A stretch of 64,000 bases of DNA from Sistotremastrum niveocremeum HHB9708 (taxonomy: Eukaryota > Basidiomycota > Agaricomycetes > Sistotremastrales > Sistotremastraceae), in NCBI GenBank assembly GCA_001630475.1, contig KV419410.1, forward strand, positions 1-64,000, given 5' to 3'. Below are positions 48,658 to 61,288 of the stretch, piece after piece. Position numbers and translations under genes: made by a program. How positions within the stretch are numbered: position 1 is the first letter of the stretch; each line of letters begins with the position of its first letter. Below the pieces are notes generated by a model. It ran no database searches and had not been told where the DNA came from. It saw nothing but the letters and a program-made list of their open reading frames with translations.

Positions 48658-49351
48658 ATGCAGCGCTCGGTTCTCTTCCTGCTAGTGCTTCTCAGACTTG
48701 CAGCAGCTCAAACGGCTACAGTCGTTGACGCGTACGTCTGCTAGCCAAATTCAAGTGACATCATTGAAATTTATTTGTTGCACAGTGATGGCGAAACAGT
48801 AGTAGAGGTCCAGACTATTGATCCACTTCAAGGACTGCCCACTACGATCATTCTGTATGTTTTCAAGCGCCCACTTGGCTTGATACCGCCTTACCATGTA
48901 CCTTAGGCAAACCCTGACGGGCACCACCACGACTGCGACCTCCCTCACGACGCCAGATCCTGGCCAGGAGCAGCAAGGCCCAGTTGGTGTCGCTCCTACC
49001 ACCACAAATTTCGGTCCTGCGCCTCCGACGACCTACAAATATACCACTACGAATGCGCTGGGAGAATCTACGGTCATCCATGTGAGTTATACCGCTTGTC
49101 TTCGCTTAGTGACACGGTCTGATAAATTACCAAAGGATACCTTCACTCCCGTTCCCTATGTAGCGACATCAACGGTCACTCCCAGTTCGGGTACTGTCTG
49201 GGATCTCAGCGATTACCAGTCGTCCTTTGGGACCAGTGTCCCTACTTCCCGACTTTCGAGTAACGCCCTGTCATTAGCGTGGAAACCGCCCATAAGCATC
49301 GCAGGTTCGCTGCTACTAGCTACGTTGGGCGGTATGTTCCTGCTTGCATGA
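48658..49351 (+). CDS. small Ser/Thr-rich secreted or GPI-anchored surface protein
   Basis: Four exons (48658-48731, 48786-48854, 48907-49081, 49136-49351) give 534 nt, 177 residues. A classic signal peptide opens it (MQRSVLFLLVLLRLAAAQ). The body is Thr/Pro/Ser-rich (LTGTTTTATSLTTPDPG; GPAPPTTYKYTTTNALG), suited to O-glycosylation. The C-terminus is hydrophobic (ISIAGSLLLATLGGMFLLA) after a stretch with small residues, consistent with a GPI signal. No enzymatic motif. Cell-wall or surface role inferred from composition only. Confidence 0.7.
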
Positions 49352-49570
49352 CCTTGCACTCCGGACTTCTGGCTTGGACTCCTTCACGTTATATTTAATA
49401 GCAGATTTCTCTTGTCGTAAGGACAAGCCACGTGTATATTTTAGTAGCTGTCCCTCATTCACGTAGCATGCTTTCACACTAGACACCATAATTTCATTAT
49501 TTGCATCGATCTACGATTACCCTGCAAGGTTCCTGCTCGGTGAGCTTACCCGCGAAACCGGAAGCATTTC

Positions 49571-51826
49571 ATGTCTGCTCAGCACGTCACATCAAACACA
49601 AATGGCAGACATTCGGGAACCCCGGCTTCAGTACCTTCGATAAAAGTCGACAATGGAACGCCTATTGAACAGTCTGCTCCTCCACCTAAGCTAGAAGCGT
49701 TAGCTTCATATCTGGCAAGGCCTTCGTTGCCCCTGAGTCGATCGAACTCATTCTCGGGTTTGGCGCATCTGGAGTCCAAGAAGAATATTATCCTCAAATC
49801 GCACGGCAGACCTCCATGGTGCGCCCTCGATGAACAATATCCGGGGGTTATGTTGTCTGACCGAGACGAACAGGTACGGCGAAGATGGTCAACGAGTATC
49901 GGATGCGTTCGTCATTGGCATAGCCGGTGGGTCCGCAAGTGGCAAGGTATGCTTGATGTCTTGTCGGTTTTGAGTATCTTATTAAATTATCGAATCTTGC
50001 CAGACCTATGTGGCTCAACAAATCGTTCGCTCTCTGGGAAATATACCATCTGTGGTTATCATGTCTCAAGATAGCTTCTACAAATTCCATACGCCCGAGG
50101 AGATTGAGCTGGCCAATATGAGTCGATTTGATCTCGATCACCCTTCTGCGATTGATATGCCTCTATTCGCATCCGTGAGTGCCATGGATACCCTTAGGAT
50201 GCCTGATATTGATCATGCATTTATAGTGTCTACAAGACTTGAAAGAGTGCAAGCAGGCGAATATCCCTATATATTCGTTCACTGAGCATCAGAGACAGTC
50301 CGAGACGAAATATCTGTACGGAGCAGCTATTATCATAGGTGGCTATGTACCGTTGCGGTCAGTGAGGTCGTGACTGAGGACTTCGCAGCCGAAGGGATTA
50401 TGGCATTGCAAGATCCTGCCCTACGAGCCATTTACGACCTCAAGGTGTGAAATTTTGGATTCTAAAACGATACATTTTAGATTCAAATACCCGTGCAGAT
50501 CTTCGTTCAGTGCGACTCTGACCTTATGCTGGCCCGGCGGATCAAGCGGGATGTCGCAGAGCGAGGCAGAACAGTGGACGGTATCCTGGAACAATATCTT
50601 CGATATGTCAAGCCAGCGTACGACAACTTCGTCCAACCAACGTCCAAATATGCCGACATTGTAAGTCGCGTGACAGGGTTCATATTGCCAGTCCGCATCT
50701 TGATGTAACTCCCTCTCCTGCAGATCGTTCCAGGTTCCCAGAATTCAGTAGCAATCGATCTGATATCCACCCATGTTCGACGAATGCTGGATAACCGAAG
50801 CAATTCATTCCGTGATAGACTTTACGTCTCTGGTGGATTGGGAGATCCTTCTCATCGCCAATCCGAAAATCTTAGTGTTTTACCTCAGACTCCTCAGCTC
50901 AATGTAAGTGAAGAATGGGCATGGCTTGTGCACCAGGCTGACTACCGCAGGGAATATTCACCATTTTGAGAGATAGAACAACGTCTCGAGGAGACTTCGT
51001 GTTCTACGCGGATCGCCTGGCTACCTTCATAGCAGAAAAGGCCATGGAATTTTTACCCTTCAAACCCAAATCCGTAATCACGCCAACGGAAGCGATAGCC
51101 GAGGGGAAAACATTGGGAACAGAGGTTAGTCTCGCTGTTGTTTCAATGTCGCAGAACCTAAGCGCAGCCTCAAGTTTGTTTGCGGGATCTCGATAATCCG
51201 GTCGTAAGTGCATCCACCTCAGTGTGTGTCTACTTTTGACATAGCAAGATTAGAGGCGGTCCGCTAGAGAGGGGTCTTCAGCGTGTCTTTCGTGACATTC
51301 GTATTGGATCACTTCTCATTCAATCTGATGACAAGACGGGCGAACCATTACTGCTGCATACCATGCTCCCATTCTGCCTCCGTGATCGTGGAACTGCCAA
51401 GGATACATGGGTCTATCTTCTTGACGCACAGGTACGACTTATAGCCACGCATTCATTCGACCAATGACACGAGTCTAATTTTTTGCCGTTATCAGATAGG
51501 AACTGGAGCTGCTGCATTCATGGCAGTGCGAATTCTGCTAGATCACGGAGTCCAACAGGATCACATAATTTTCCTTACGTTCTTGGTATCGCGGTCTGGT
51601 GGAGTTTCAGCGCTCAACAAAGCATTCCCTGGAGTACGTATACTTTGTGGAGCAGTTGACGATGAGCTGGTGGAGGGTTGGCTTCCTGCTGCGGACAGTG
51701 ACGACCCTCACGAAGGACGGAAAGTTTGGATTGTGGAACCTGGGATGGGCCATATAGGCAAGTGGATTTCATGCGTGTATCTGCTGTAGTAATTGATTTC
51801 GACTAGGTGATCGGTATTATCTTTAG
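49571..51826 (+). CDS. URK1: uridine kinase with C-terminal UPRT-like domain
   Basis: Twelve exons from ATG 49571 to TAG at 51826 sum to 1665 nt, 554 residues. It converts uridine/cytidine to UMP/CMP in pyrimidine salvage. After a low-complexity N-terminus come the P-loop FVIGIAGGSASGKT, SQDSFYKFHTPEE, FDLDHPSAIDMPLF, FVQCDSDLMLARRIKRDV and RGRTVDGILEQYLRYVKPAY. The C-terminal half is a UPRT-like fold: FVCGISIIRSGGPLERGL, IGSLLIQSDDKTGEPLLLH, LLDAQIGTGAAAFMAVRILL and IVEPGMGHIGDRYYL. The last intron is GC-AG (gcaagt after CATATAG). Exon 51175-51203 (29 nt) must be read from the CTCAAG acceptor; the upstream CGCAG site gives a wrong frame for the conserved block. Confidence 0.93.
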
Positions 51827-52251
51827 TTTGAGACGTCGAGTGCGGACATTATTAAGTATAGGGATAATTTCGAGATAATTTGAAGTTGCTCCCTTCAACG
51901 CTTCATTAATGTGCACCACTACACCCTACGAACCTTTCCTAGTATCGAGAAGGGGGCCTGCCGAGACTCCGAGCCACGATCAACATGCAGAATCATCGAC
52001 AGACCAGAAGATGATGCCTGCACCTTGATGTCTGAAAAAACTATGCTACAGTGACGAATGAACAGGGGTATACGAGGTAAAACTAAGATGGCTGATAGAC
52101 GCTGTTGAGTATATAAGGAACAAGATAGCAAAATGGGCACTAATGCGCGAGAGAGAGCATAGCACGTTGTGCATGTAGAGAATGGAGTGCGCGGCGAATG
52201 AAAGAAAACCGTGCATGGAGAGATGCCAGCCTTGCCGTAACGAATTAATCT

Positions 52252-55025
52252 TCAATGGCAAGTATTCAAGACGCCTGAGGGATCGCTGCCGCCATAGAAC
52301 CTGGAAAAGAAGATGAGTGATAGTTCCACAACGACCCTCTGCCAAGTCTTTACCAGAATGTCGTAGCAATGATGATATATAGATCTGTGACAACGATTAG
52401 GAAGAATGCGATGATGTCAGAGGAATGACGCACTCATTAAAATGACGCCCTCGAGCCAGTTTGTTTTACCGTCGGCAACTACATAATTCACCGTGATGAC
52501 TAATCGAAAGCGGAATTAAATTGAGTTTGAAATCGCGTAGGAAAGGCACATACCAGCAAGGAATAGAGTCTAAGGGGAGTACGTTAAGAAATAGAACGAC
52601 ACATGGATGAAAGAACGTACGATAGATTCGAAAGGATCAAAGAGCAGAGTGAGGGGTTTTCCGATGATCCAGGCTAAGATAACCATAAAACTAGACCGAG
52701 TCAGCGAGAGACGGTACTTCTCAAGTTGCATTCACATACGGGATAACAAAGAGAGCAATTTGCTAGGATATCGGTTGAATACAAGCAGGAACGCGAACAT
52801 GTGCTGCACGTACAATAGAAGATCCAGCAGCGACTCCCAGACTGAGTGTGAGTTTGTCTTTGACTGACACCGTTACAGCCGTTACATGTTCTGGCAACAG
52901 ATTAGGATAAAGCTGGACTCAGAAATCGATTACCTTACCTGCAGCGTTACCGACAATGGGCAAGAGGATCAGCCCAACCCATTCCTGACTGATGCCACTG
53001 TGTTCAGTGAGTGGAGTGATACTATCGACTAGGAAGTCTGCAGTAACAGCAACGAGCTGAAAGAGGGATAAGTTCAAGAATAGACTGAAGAAACGGCAAA
53101 ACACTTACCACTGTGACTGCGATCAAAAGACCAATGCAAATCCAAACGTCAAGCTGAGGTTTCTCCTCCTCATCCTCCTCTGGTTTGGTCTCGCCTTTAT
53201 TTCCCGATTGGCCGTTTTCCATAGCGGATGCGGAACCGTTCGCTTGATTGTCAGAGGTAGTATGCTCAGCCACATCCGCGTCTCCATCGGGACTAATGGG
53301 GGCCGAATTTGAACTTGAGCCCGAAAACCTAGGAACAGCTCCATTCGCTGCGGTTGCTGTTGTTGTGGCGGTAGCTGGGTCAAGTTTCTCTTTCGGTTGT
53401 CCCGCACTCGTCATGGTGTCCTTGGACTTCTTTTTCTCGGGGTACTTCGTCGATTGGAAGTTCCCAGTGAAGTTGTCATCATAGAGGTGAGCGTGCGAAT
53501 AAAGTTGGAAGAAAAGATAAGCGCCATAAGCTACAGCACTTATGAGGGTTGTGTATAATATGAGTGAGGGCCATACGCACTGATGAGGAGGATGATGGCC
53601 ACACCACGACTGAACTTCAATATATCGGAGCCTTCATCTGCCGCGGATACATCTGGAGCCGAGTTATCGGTATTCGCACTCTCAACAGCAGAATGGAACG
53701 CGGCTAGGAAGGTGAGTTCAGTAACACTGACAACTATGTATGAAGGCAAACAGATACCAGGTAACAATAGCGCGATGACGCTCACAACTAGCAGTGAACT
53801 GCTTAGCTGAGAAGCACCTGATTAGGGAATCAGGGGAATTCACGGTGCAAGGAGAAATGGGACGAACTGGCCCCAAAGCCTTGCTCTGAGAATTTGATAC
53901 CACCCGCAACTTCGAGAGATGTAAGACCAAAGTATTTCACACGTCAGAAATAAAAGGGCAACACACAAAAACACATTCCGAGGACCAGGACTAAAAACAG
54001 CAGCATAATTAGACTCAATTGATGAACGTGTCATTGAACACGAACGCAGATTGCTCAGAATAGAACCAACGACTACCAAAAGGTGATTGAGTCATTGATT
54101 GTGGGCGTCAATCAATCAGCCCTTACGAGAAGTTTGAACGATACGCAGTTCGCATTTGATCAAGGCAAAGATCTGATACAGCACTGATCAGATCAGAGAA
54201 CCGGGTTTCAGATTTCAAACCTACGGAAATAATCAATTCAACACTGGCAGTGAAAGTGGTTTCAGATGCGGTCAGATATCAAATGCAATCAACGGCTTAC
54301 GCATTTCCCTAGCGGAAATGTGTCAGGACAGCAGAGAACGCTTTTTGGACGAAAGGCATACGAGAGTCGCATTCAGAAGGCCACCAAGGGTTTGACCGAC
54401 CCGTAATGCGAGTTCTTCAGTTGCAAAGCCCATCAACTAGAGACACAGTAAACAATCACGTAGTTCTTCCGAAGAAACCTAGGGCAACCTTTGCTAAGGG
54501 TATGATTGCAAAAAAGCATGCTGCGCAGTACAGAAATGAATGCACATTCTGAATTGAGACAAAGCGAGTACACGCACTGACGAAGCCAGCGATCGGCGAC
54601 TTGTCCGCAATAGTAAAATGCACAGCCCACTGGTGAAACTCCTGTTTAATGAGTCGTTCAGAATATCATCTCAGTGCACTCACCGATACGGGGATGAATA
54701 TCAATAAAACGTTCAGCCCTTCCAATTTGACAGGTAAAGATAAGCCACACTAAATTGCACAGTTCCACTTACAAGAGGCCTTCGCGATCGCTAGTAAACT
54801 CTTCTTCGTTCCAGGGGAGCCAGCGATGGGTTTATGTGGCGTGAAGTGAAACGTTGCGGCCCTCTTCAGGCGAGGCCACAATGGAGGTCTGCTCTGGCTC
54901 TCAACAGTTGGCCGGCGTTGCGGATTTGGAGGATCTGAAGGTGAAGGAGGCGCTGGCAGAGGCGGTGTGAGATTACCTGAAGAGGCAGGACTGGGAGTCA
55001 AGCTCAAGGACGCACGGGGTGACAT
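52252..55025 (-). CDS. VCX1: vacuolar Ca2+/H+ exchanger (CAX family, VCX1-like)
   Basis: Twenty-two exons on the minus strand, from ATG 55025 to TGA 52252-52254, sum to 1680 nt, 559 residues. CAX antiporters load Ca2+ into the vacuole using the proton gradient. The N-terminus is Ser/Pro-rich (RASLSLTPSPASSGNLTPPL). FFAIIPLAKLMGFATEELAL precedes the first alpha-repeat motif GNAVELI; LRIVQTSLVGSILSNLLLVL and GMCFFAGGIKFSEQGF follow. An acidic, Pro/Asn-rich loop (about 90 residues) separates the halves. The second half has ITPLTEHSGISQEWVGLILL, GNAAEHVTAV and VVADGKTNWLEGVILM. Exon 54301-54308 is only 8 nt and exon 54225-54243 only 19 nt; together they encode GNAVELIIS. Exons of 16, 23 and 24 nt also occur. 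Confidence 0.92.
54301..54308 (-). other. VCX1: 8-nt microexon of the exchanger gene
   Basis: GGAAATGC is bounded by CTAG acceptor and GTAAGC donor; introns of 53 and 57 bp flank it. It codes Gly-Asn and two bases of Ala of the first GNAxE motif, and skipping it would delete the motif and shift the frame. Confidence 0.85.
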
Positions 55026-55525
55026 GGACACTTAAAGAGAGGAGTAGAAAGGAATGTACTAGGAGCCGAACACCAGACTTTTGTAGTTGTTCCAACGTTG
55101 AGCGTTCAATGTTCGGAACGTGGTTCAGGTCAAACCACGGCGAGGCTAGGCTTGGCGTTTAATAGCACAGCATTGCCACACAAACACAGCCCAAAACCTA
55201 AACAAGGAGACAATCGAATTATGACACCGTTTCTTGTTCATCCACTCCACCGTGACGACCATATCCCTATCGTGGCTTCATTTAAGTCTAACTGGCCATG
55301 GTATATCACAACTAGGAACCCCAATACTTATTACATAATTATCAAAGATTGACTTTTCATTCTTACACCGCCCATATTTCCCCATGCTCCGAAGACCGGA
55401 AGCAAGTCGATGCACACATTTATAAGGGGTCGGTCTCAATTATGATACGCGAACGAGACTGCGCCGTACAGACCGTCTTCACGGCCTTGCATACCTTGAC
55501 CGTGCAAAATCTAGAACGCCGGACC
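55026..55525. other. intergenic between exchanger and F-box genes
   Basis: No supported gene. The left part is the upstream region of the exchanger. The right part may hold a short last exon of the F-box/LRR gene (ending near 55490) if the splice site at 55560 is used. Confidence 0.4.
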
Positions 55526-57746
55526 TCAGTCGCTAGCAGAAAACAATAGCCATATTAAACTCACCTCCATCTTGCGTCCATGCCACCCAATACCTGATCC
55601 AACGTTCCCGTTCGCATCGGCCAGTCTGTTAAGTTCGAACCGCAACGGGTGATTTTCTTCGAGGTCGCGTCGGAGGCCTGGTTTATTTGCACTGGCCCCA
55701 ACTGCGTCCTCGCGGGCTGCGCACCAACCACTGGCCGTGTCAACATACCAACCTCTACCTCCTTTGGACCTGATGACGCGCCAGGAACCGCTCCCATTAC
55801 CCAGCGCAGTCAGGGCTGGTAAACTCAATTCCACAACCCGCAATCGAGTCGGCGGCAGCATAGGCGGCTCGGTCCCAGTCAGTGAGAACTGGAATGGCGG
55901 TGTGCACAGAGGGGTTATTATATGTTGGTGGAGGAAGAGGGGGATGCGTCGCGCCAGTCCATTACCCGTAAGATCCTGTGAGGTAGATACGAGAGTCAGC
56001 ACCTCGAGGCCAGGTGCATTTTTGAGGACAAATGTCGACACATCCGCCAGTGCAAGATCAGGGATGTGCGACAACCCGAGAGATCTCAGTGCTGGCTGGG
56101 CTGGGAACACCTTTAATATCTCAGCAGTCAGGGGAGCAGAGGAGATATCGAGGTATTCTAATTTCCCTGATCGGAAACAAGGTGCCGACACCACGACATT
56201 CCGCAACTCTGCTTCCGAGAGAGGAGAAGGGAAGGTCATATCGCCGTACAGCGACAGCTCGGTCAATTGAGCTGTGGCTCGCCCATATACGAGCAATGAC
56301 TCAACCGAAGCACCGGTCAACGAAGGGATTCGTGAGAGTGCCAACGACTTCAAATTGAGTGTCGAAGAATTACCCAAAGCGAAGAGCAGTTCGGGGCCAC
56401 ATCGTGTGCCACTCAGATCCAAGTGTGTCAAATGAGGGAATGCGAGGACAAATGGTGTAATCAGCGTGGCAGGGAGCGAAGTCGTGCCTCGTAGACCGAG
56501 TCGGCGGACTTCCGGAAAGCTGACCGTGTCTGTGGGGTTATGTCGACGACCGCGTCGATCTTCCTGAGCTTCGATGTCGCCACCCAGATATGATTCGACA
56601 AAGTGACTCAAAGCATCCACAAACACGGCACTGACACAACCACAGAAATCGAGGGCTTGTAGAGCTAAACACTCCTGTCGCCTTTCCCAGTCGTCCTCGC
56701 TGATCTCTGAGCTCACTGGGCCTGGCAACCCAGATCGCGTGCGACCGAGACGTTGAACATGCTTCCCTCGGAATAGAAGATCCGTGAGAACAGGAAGGGT
56801 CAATGCCCCATCCATGTACTCAGTCGCACCGAATGCAAGCAATTTCGGCATTTCCTGCGCGCCTTTAATAACAGATGACAGAGAAGTCGAACCAAGAACT
56901 CACTTTCAAAACCTGTTCTAGGCGCTCGCTGGTAACGAAACGGCTGGACGCGCCCTCCACGCCGGAACGACGCATTCCAATAGTTCTGAAATGATTGAAA
57001 TCTAAATGTTCGATGTGCCGTCCGGGGCGTGGGTCTATCGGGGTCGGAACTAGAAACCGGTCACTAAACGGTTCCGGGCGATCTCGGAAAGAAACCTTAC
57101 CATAAACGCCAGGAGAATTGCTTGTCATGGCATCTTGAAGTGCATTGCCAATAGCCCTCATTAGCCGCCAACGGCCGGGACTTTTGGCCCTGGCTCTTAG
57201 CCGGGCTGGGGAAGGATCACGGGAAGCTGGAGGGGAGAGTAGCTCGGGAGGGATAGCGCTGCTTGGGGGAGCAGACGAGAGAGAGGCGATCACGGATTCG
57301 TTCAGTCGCTTCACGGTCTCTTCGTCCTGAAGAGACGACGATGTCGCAAGGACTTGGGACGTAGCTTGGGAGATCGTTGCGCTGACTTTCTCAGTGACCT
57401 TCGCCTCATCATCATCACTCGCATCCTGTTCAACTACCATCTCCAAGAACGCGAGCCAGCTTCGAGGAAGCCGGATCTCAACCCGCTTCCAAAGCCACGG
57501 TTTGGCTGCTTCATAGAATGCCTTGTTGACAAGACAGAGAGACGCGAGAGTTTGCCTGGCTAAAGGCTCGGGCCAATTGCCTGAAGGGAGAGACGAAGGT
57601 AGGGCGGTTGGCGCGCCATAATCGGCAACGAAGAGGGGGTCGAGCGACGACCTTGGAGCGGGAAGAGCAGATGAATATACGGAAGAGCAGATAGCGTAGA
57701 GAAGTTCAGGTGGGTAAGAGGCAACAACGCTGAAAGATGAGGACAT
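55526..57746 (-). CDS. F-box-like / leucine-rich-repeat protein
   Basis: Two exons (56904-57746 and 55526-56854) give about 723 residues. The N-terminus YPPELLYAICSSVYSS and LASLCLVNKAFYEAAKPWLW is an F-box-like motif as found in many basidiomycete substrate adaptors for SCF ubiquitin ligases. The second exon has regularly spaced Leu-rich units (FPEVRRLGLRGTTSLPATLI, FPHLTHLDLSGTRCGPELL, LEYLDISSAPLTAEILKVFP, LRSLGLSHIPDLALADVSTF). The C-terminus near GWHGRKMEV is uncertain: a possible intron (GTGAGTTT...TGCTAG) would replace the last residues. Target unknown; such genes are numerous in this group. ATG 57746 (MSSSFSVVASYPPELL) was chosen as the first ATG of the frame. Confidence 0.75.
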
Positions 57747-59056
57747 TGGGTGAAGTGGTCTTGAACCAAGAGTCACTGGCGCAGAACATCTTAAGAAGAT
57801 TTATATATGCTGCCTCCACGGGAAATGATCATAAGACGGGTGGATCAACACAGCCAAACAAACGAGATCCGTTACCGCGTCGGGTCTACCCGGTGCCGTT
57901 ATTCTCTTGACCCTTCCTCTTCCATGGCCATGACTCCTTATGTCTTCACGTAACCAGGAACACTCAGTAAGCAAAAATATATTCATTCCATCAGCTCTAA
58001 GAAATAAAACAGCGTTTTTTGGCCCGGAACATCTATGTTTCGACGGTCTCTCACTCTCTTGGCACCGAGTTCGAGTCAGCTCCAAAGCAAATTTCAGACG
58101 AGTAAGTCCGAGCCCAAACGGTGTCCATTCTCAAGGTCTCCAATTAGCGGCGAATTTAAGTTTTAGCCGATTCAGACGTAAGAACCTCCACCCACGTTCT
58201 CCCTGGCTAACCGGAATCATTCTGCTCCTGTTCCTTCGGGGAACTGAGCGTGTTCCCGAAACAGTGGCAAACAATGGTTATGCACGGGACCAGCCATTGC
58301 TCACACCATTCAGTACGTTGCCATTCATTGGCAATCTCCTTTCAGGTTACTGAATTCTCACATCCTGGTCAGTCTCACCTCTTTCGAAACGGTTTGTTTT
58401 CGTCTGCTAGACGCTGGTTCCGTATTGCACCATTTGACGCCACTCCTCAATAACTTGAGTCGATGCTCTTTGTCTGCAGAAAGGCCCTTTTAAACGTGGA
58501 AGCCTAAACCGGGCATCATCTTGTTAGACTCCGGGCCCTCGCCGTGGGGTCCGCCCAACTGTCAACTGAGTCCAGCCACAGTATTTTCCCATCGCCTGAG
58601 TGTCTGCAATTTCATCAACGTGATTGCCGTGCATTCGTACGTCTTCTGGGGTCCATGTACCGTTTGTTAGATCCATTTGGCATGGCGGCAATAATTCTGA
58701 ACAGCACATGTGACTGTGGTGTATAACATAGCTTCCCTTTGCACGACAGCAGTCACAGCACGTTGGTCCCGAACGTGCACTTGACGACGAACCCAATGTC
58801 GATGAAAAGTCTCACGTTCAGACGCTATCACTAGTACCGCAGTCGTAAGAAAAGGGCATGCCTGCTTTTGTTTACTAGTAACTCAGTGACGAACTTGAAT
58901 CTGTGGTCGGCCCTGTTCGACGGCAACATCGCAAATCATTCCATGGATTATGACAGTCTAGGTACGTGGCTGGAATTCTATTGTCTGACTCTGTACAACC
59001 GCTGCTAGATATTTGCTGATATCCCAAAAACATCACCGCGAGAGGATCCAGTCATG
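57747..59056. other. intergenic, no supported gene
   Basis: About 1.3 kb upstream of the F-box gene and downstream of COQ4. The longest frame (57940-58353, +) shows no recognisable motif or splice support. Confidence 0.45.
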
Positions 59057-59992
59057 CTATGGAGTCTCAGTACCAGTGCTTGCCTGCTGCAGTAGTTCTC
59101 GCCGTCTCTTCTCCCGGGCTGCTTCTGAAAGAGGCTTTCCCCAACGAGCAGGGGGAGGGTCTTCGATCCTCAGCTCTTTCTTCAGTTCCTCTACGTTCTG
59201 CTCCCACCGACGTTCCCAGAATACATTGATGAGTGGTTCCGCATTTCCACCTGTTTTCAGTGCCCAAGGAACATATTCTCTGAAGAGACGTGATCTCTTC
59301 GCCGAATCAAGCCGCAATGGCCCAAAAATAGCAGAGATGGCCGCAACTGGCAGACCAAAGTTGGCAAATTCGAAATATTTGAGAGCAAGTTCAGACTCGA
59401 CGTTCACTGGCAGTGAACAGATGCAGTGATAGAAGTCGTGGCACTCTCGATATCGTTGCATGATATATGCAAGTTCAGGGTCATCAATATATCGCACCTT
59501 TTTCAGAGGTTAGCGCTCGCCTGAGGTCATACAAAGAGACGTACGGGCTCTCGAGTATCGGGAGTTACGCCACAGCGTTCCAGCCAATTAAAATAACTTT
59601 GACCGAATGTTCCTGCAGGGAGTTTCGAAAGTGCTACCATATCGACGGTCTTCGAATTGACTCGAGGGCGAGCTTTCAACACTTGTCTTCCTTCTGCGCT
59701 TGCGAGCATCTTTTCGCGCAGTTTTGGAAGAGCAGGGCCCGCTGTGGTCTCACCAAGAGCGGCAACCATATCTAAACACGGGTTCATTGTAAAACAATAT
59801 ATTTTGAATATTTGGTTGAACTCAACCACCACGGCGCGGATCCGCTAATGACATGACCGCGGACCCAACAGCGAGAAACGCGTTTTCGAACCAGTTCAAA
59901 GGGATATGACCATAATAAGAGGGTTGAGTATTCAGGTATCGCTTGGATGCAAGGCGTAGGCATTGAACATTGCGATTTCTCAAGAAGCTCAT
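59057..59992 (-). CDS. COQ4: ubiquinone biosynthesis protein Coq4
   Basis: Three exons (59827-59992, 59545-59771, 59057-59497) sum to 834 nt, 277 residues. Coq4 sits on the matrix side of the inner mitochondrial membrane and is needed for the coenzyme Q synthesis complex. The start MSFLRNRNVQCLRLASKRYL is a good presequence. Then PLNWFENAFLAVGSAVMSL, ALGETTAGPALPKLREKML, WLERCGVTPDTREPVRYIDD and the metal motif HDFYH with the downstream Glu (CHDFYHCICSLPVNVESELA), intact. FANFGLPVAAISAIFGPLRL and YVPWALKTGGNAEPLINVFW complete it. A longer start is unlikely because ARPC2 begins 79 bp away on the other strand. Confidence 0.94.
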
Positions 59993-60071
59993 GACGGCGG
60001 GGAAGGTGGGTCTTACGTAATACGATCGCAGTGCGTCGCAGTTGCAAGGGCAAGGGCACGCTTCACCGACT
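59993..60071. promoter_or_regulatory. 79-bp bidirectional promoter region of COQ4 and ARPC2
   Basis: Only 79 bp separate the two start codons. The segment contains CTTACGTAATACGATCGCAG and AAGGGCAAGGGCACG; no TATA box. Transcripts very probably have short or overlapping 5' leaders. Confidence 0.7.
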
Positions 60072-61288
60072 ATGATCTTGCTTGAAGTCAGTCTATATCT
60101 TGGGATGCCTTTTGGCGAAGCTGAGTGCTGATGTGATATTTCTAGTCCCATAACGTTATCATTGAGAGCACCTTGGCCGAGAAGTTTCTCAAGTACGCTC
60201 AACGGTTTCTAGCCAATTCACCAATCACTGATCGCTTGGATTTGCTAGACCTTCGGTCATCGACGTGCAGTTTGTTGACTACGATGGCGTCCGCTTTCAT
60301 CTATCAACTCCGGAACGAAAGACCCAGTTGTTGCTCTCGATGCACATCCGTTGTTGGAATGAACTCGCGCGATATGGAGCAACCGAAGTCCTGCAGCGGG
60401 AGTATGGGCAGCTGGTCTCGTCACAGGTTGAGCCCGAGTATAATGTGACTTTGGAGATTGATGTTGAGAATGTGCCACCTGAAGGAGGTGCGAAAATGCG
60501 TCCGGCTCAATCTCCCATCCGTCACTAATCTTAGTCTGTAGAGCAACGGGATGCTTTCATACGGTCAATTGCCCTTCTGAAGCGAAACGCTCTCGCGGCC
60601 CCATTCGAGCGCGCCTTTTCCACTCAAAAAACCCTGGAGGCCACACCCTTACCAACGGATGGATCGCCGGCGCCACAAGGAGAGTTCATGGAAATCCACT
60701 ATCGCGACGAAGAAGCCATATATGTCCAAGCCTCGCATGACCGAGTGACCGTGGTCTTCTCCACTGTTTTCAGGGAAGAGACAGATCGCATCTTCGGCAA
60801 GGTGTTCTTGCAAGAATTCGTGGATGCCCGCCGATTACCTACCATCCAAAATGCGCCCCAAGTCCTTTACTCCAGTCGTGACCCTCCCCTTGAAATCCGA
60901 CATGTGTCAGGCCTGAAGGCGTCAGATGACATTGGCTATGTCACATTCGGTATGCACACTTTGTCAATCGATGTATGAAAATTCACAATCTGACCTTGAT
61001 CAGTGATGTTCCCTCGACACTTTGCAAATCCGACCGTGGCCGATTCGACAATTTCTTTGATCCAACTGTTTAGGGATTATCTTCACTACCATATCAAGTG
61101 CTCAAAGGCATACATGCATTCTAGGATGAGGTACCGCGTCGGGGAATTCCAGAAAGTCTTGAATAGGGCAAAGACGGAGGTCGCTGTAACCGAGCGTAAA
61201 ACTGCTTCGTGAGTATCATTGAACATGTCGCCCTTGAAATGCAAGCTGACTTTTTGTCATCAGGGGAAGAACGCTCGTGTCACGATAA
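60072..61288 (+). CDS. ARPC2: Arp2/3 complex 34-kDa subunit
   Basis: Six exons (60072-60086, 60146-60204, 60249-60487, 60542-60949, 61004-61208, 61264-61288) sum to 936 nt, 311 residues. ARPC2 forms the core of the Arp2/3 complex that nucleates branched actin. Family segments: [132 protein letters not shown], then [10 protein letters not shown] and GRTLVSR at the end. The first exon is 15 nt. It shares a 79-bp 5' region with COQ4. Confidence 0.95.

Noticed and set aside
51168-51203. URK1 exon using the CGCAG acceptor (reading PQVCLRDLDNP)
   Set aside because: The CTCAAG acceptor seven bases downstream gives VCGISIIRSGG, the conserved UPRT-like block, and keeps the frame.
57940-58353. 137-codon plus-strand frame upstream of the F-box gene
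   Set aside because: No recognisable motif, and no splice context supporting a gene.
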